This document shows, piece by piece, positions 7,401 through 7,753 of a stretch of 7,753 bases of DNA. The first letter of the stretch is position 1. Every line of letters begins with the position of its first letter. Made by a program: the position numbers and the translations under genes. The notes beneath the pieces are model-generated. The model worked only from the letters and a program-made list of their open reading frames with translations. It had not been told where the DNA came from and did not search any database. Origin of the DNA: an uncultured Ruminococcus sp. (lineage in GTDB: Bacteria; Bacillota; Clostridia; Oscillospirales; Ruminococcaceae); assembly GCA_947176565.1 (NCBI GenBank), contig CAMWRC010000047.1, positions 1-7,753 on the forward strand, written 5' to 3'.

Positions 7401-7753
7401 TACGAGAGTTGCGCCTGCCACTTCAGTACCGTGAATATCCTGCTTGCTGATATTGATATTTGCAACGATAGTAGTAGTTGTTGTTGCTTCTGTTGTAGTT
7501 GTTGTTGTAGTATTTTCGTCCAAGTCGCCGCCCTCAATAGTAGGACGAGTTGTTGTGGTATTTATGTCTGTATCCGGAGCAACAGCGCCTGAACGTGTAG
7601 TTGTTATTTCCTCAGTTGTAGTAGTTGTTGTCGTTGTTGTAGTAGTTGTTGTAGTAGTTGTTGTTGTTGTAGTAGTTGTTGTTGTAGTTGTTGTTGTAGT
7701 TGTAGTAGTTGTTGTTGTTGTGGTAGTAGTAGTTGTGGTTGTTGTAGTTGTAT
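4422..7753 (-). CDS. Partial giant wall-anchored surface protein: poly-Thr tract, eight CnaB isopeptide domains, sortase signal
   Basis: C-terminal 1109 residues of a sortase substrate; the N-terminus, signal peptide and any binding domain lie beyond 7753. The frame is open to the window edge. A TTG at 7521-7523 could be taken as a start, but it sits inside continuous low-complexity coding sequence with no ribosome binding site and is rejected. In protein order: at least 46 consecutive Thr (7751-7614); a Thr-rich segment (7613-7464); eight CnaB-like beta-sandwich domains (7463-4632), each with ISK/LSK, WISG or WTSG, TYVLHE, AP(D/N)G(Y/F) and M(V/I)D motifs; a Thr/Arg/Ala linker (about 4631-4536); NAPKTGD (4527-4507); a hydrophobic helix; and the basic tail RRKREDEE. 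The layout is that of a rigid, protease-resistant stalk linked to peptidoglycan. An adhesin, pilin-like or scaffold role is inferred, not shown. It is followed by its own terminator and is not in an operon with the genes downstream. Confidence 0.93.
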   Translation of the reverse strand, partial: TTTTTTTTTTTTTTTTTTTTTTTTTTTTTTTTTTTTTTTTTTTTTTEEITTTRSGAVAPDTDINTTTTRPTIEGGDLDENTTTTTTTEATTTTTIVANINISKQDIHGTEVAGATLVLTGTDRDGNAVNFSADDVEFGYGAEFVSDGAELTWISGMVNTLIKNLPDGTYVLHETTAPDGFEVSADIRFTIRRGHVIGHDDDTVIMVDTRIGEVRISKSNVYGDELPGATLTLTGTDADGNSITFDSENIILGKGAQLVTADESGFTWISGSRPTFISNLPDGTYVLHEEAAPNGYKIASDITFTVDDGDIIGESEVSGNIVTMVDDMISTDITISKENILGNELAGATLTLTGTDITGRDVEFNVDDVTVGADGELISGGHGLAWISGSEATSIRNLADGTYVLHEVSAPNGYEITTDITFTISNGVVSGEVGVDGNDITMVDDFAVTDVEISKVNIFGSEIAGATLTLTGTHADGGSIEFSVDDVVIGENGQLVSTENTTELRWISGITSTMIKNLPDGTYVLHEVAAPNGYQVATDITFTITNGILTGEVGVSGDSVTMVDDMSGTDVYLSKENVFGSELAGATLTLTGTDFTGHTVEFTQDSLVLGEGAGLVGSGSQLTWTSGTTASMVKNLPNGTYVLHEVAAPNGYQVATDITFTVTDGVVTGEVGVEGDSVTMVDDMLTTDVTISKVNVSGEEIAGATLTLTGKDFLGNTIEFTQDSLVLGESAGFVSSGDELTWTSGTKTTLVKNLPDGTYVLHEVTAPNGYQVATDITFTIENGVLTGEVGVSSDSVTMVDDMTVTDVTISKQDIAGKELNGASLTLTGTDFNGNAVEFTQDSLVLGEGAALTSAGTELAWISGKTSSLVKNLPDGTYVLHEVAAPDGYAVATDITFTIASGVIVGSVGVEGTTVTMIDKRVLAEVEISKQDVLGEELAGAELTLSGVDADGNDITFDLTQVVLGTGAKLVTEENGKTLTWISGTSSTFISELADGTYVLHEVAAPDGYAVATDIKFTVTNGVIAGEVSVDGNTVTMIDEKIVTTSTTTRTTHSTAAATTRTTRTTAATTTYSAKTNAPKTGDIGVGVTGIALAVAAMTAFAVRRKREDEE
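4507..4527 (-). other. Sortase sorting motif NAPKTGD
   Basis: APKTG, followed by D, a hydrophobic stretch of about 20 residues and RRKREDEE, has the tripartite layout of a cell-wall sorting signal. The Leu of canonical LPXTG is replaced by Ala. Cleavage is expected between Thr and Gly by a housekeeping or dedicated sortase encoded elsewhere. Confidence 0.85.
4632..7463 (-). repeat. Eight tandem CnaB (SpyCatcher-like) domain repeats, period about 118 residues
   Basis: Repeats in protein order: R1 7463-7122, R2 7121-6768, R3 6767-6414, R4 6413-6054, R5 6053-5700, R6 5699-5346, R7 5345-4992, R8 4991-4632. Spacing between equivalent Lys residues is 114-120 residues. Each contains the predicted isopeptide Lys (ISK, or LSK in R5), the catalytic Glu in LHE before the AP-D/N-G-Y/F loop (A-P-D-G-F in R1), and the acceptor Asp in MVD (R1-R6) or MID (R7-R8). 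Numbering residues from the TTG at 7523, the triads are K27/E97/D131, K141/E212/D249, K260/E330/D367, K378/E450/D487, K498/E568/D605, K616/E686/D723, K734/E804/D841 and K852/E924/D961. R1 is the most divergent; R5-R7 are the most alike. Confidence 0.93.
7614..7751 (-). repeat. Polythreonine tract, at least 46 consecutive Thr codons
   Basis: Every codon in the reading frame from 7751 down to 7614 encodes Thr: by hand count 26 ACA, 17 ACT, 2 ACC and 1 ACG. The tract runs into the window edge, so its true length is unknown. It looks like a long, probably extended and possibly O-glycosylated spacer. Shorter Thr runs follow at about 7548-7559, 7491-7511 and 7470-7484. Confidence 0.9.

Noticed and set aside
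4632..7463. Regular DNA repetition every ~354 nt as a mobile or satellite element
   Set aside because: The period matches one protein domain and the sequence is uninterrupted coding DNA, so it is a domain array.
7346..7537. Gln-rich minus-strand frame
   Set aside because: It is the out-of-frame reading of the ACA/ACT Thr codons (CAA/CAG in the shifted frame).
4789..7592. Several plus-strand open frames opposite the surface-protein repeats (for example 4789-5118, 5509-5799, 6226-6549, 7158-7592)
   Set aside because: They recur at the repeat period, lack ribosome binding sites, and have Cys- or Ser-rich low-complexity compositions expected from the antisense of Thr/Gly/Asp-rich coding sequence.
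7614..7753. GTT/GTA trinucleotide repeats as a non-coding microsatellite or CRISPR-like array
   Set aside because: The triplets stay exactly in the reading frame of the surface protein and vary only at the synonymous position of Thr codons; there are no spacers or palindromic repeats.

Overview
The window reads as a Firmicutes (Clostridia) chromosome segment, most likely from a cellulosome-forming Ruminococcus of the R. flavefaciens / R. champanellensis type. The main clues are a secreted GH26 enzyme ending in a Ruminococcus-style dockerin, Thr-rich linkers, strong Shine-Dalgarno sites and a sortase-anchored repeat protein. The genus is inferred; no rRNA or other phylogenetic marker is present. 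All five genes lie on the minus strand, so the reading order runs from high to low coordinates.

7753-4422: the C-terminal 1109 residues of a very large cell-wall-anchored protein whose start is outside the window. In protein order it has a pure polythreonine run of at least 46 residues, a mixed Thr-rich segment, eight tandem CnaB-type domains of about 118 residues, another Thr-rich linker, an APKTG sorting motif, a membrane helix and a basic tail. Every CnaB domain keeps the Lys/Glu/Asp triad known from the CnaB2 domain of Streptococcus pyogenes FbaB (the parent of SpyCatcher/SpyTag), so eight internal Lys-Asp isopeptide bonds are predicted. An intrinsic terminator follows at 4361-4390.

4339-2636: a probable three-gene operon behind a near-consensus promoter (TTTACA, 17 bp, TATAAT). 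It encodes a small two-helix membrane protein, endonuclease III (nth, overlapping the previous gene by 8 nt) and a putative lipoprotein with a Thr-rich stalk. Only a weak A/T-rich hairpin follows it.

2635-1: a 230-bp intergenic region holding a good promoter and a leader with a direct repeat and a hairpin. It precedes a 778-residue secreted enzyme with the layout signal peptide, CBM35-like module, GH26 catalytic domain, P/T linker, unassigned beta-rich module, Thr linker and dockerin. A strong intrinsic terminator closes this gene.

The GH26 enzyme would be secreted and docked on a cohesin-bearing scaffoldin to cut beta-mannan or a related plant polysaccharide. The repeat protein would be a rigid wall-bound stalk that presents an unseen N-terminal domain. 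The central operon looks like housekeeping and envelope genes, and nothing in the sequence links it functionally to the other two.
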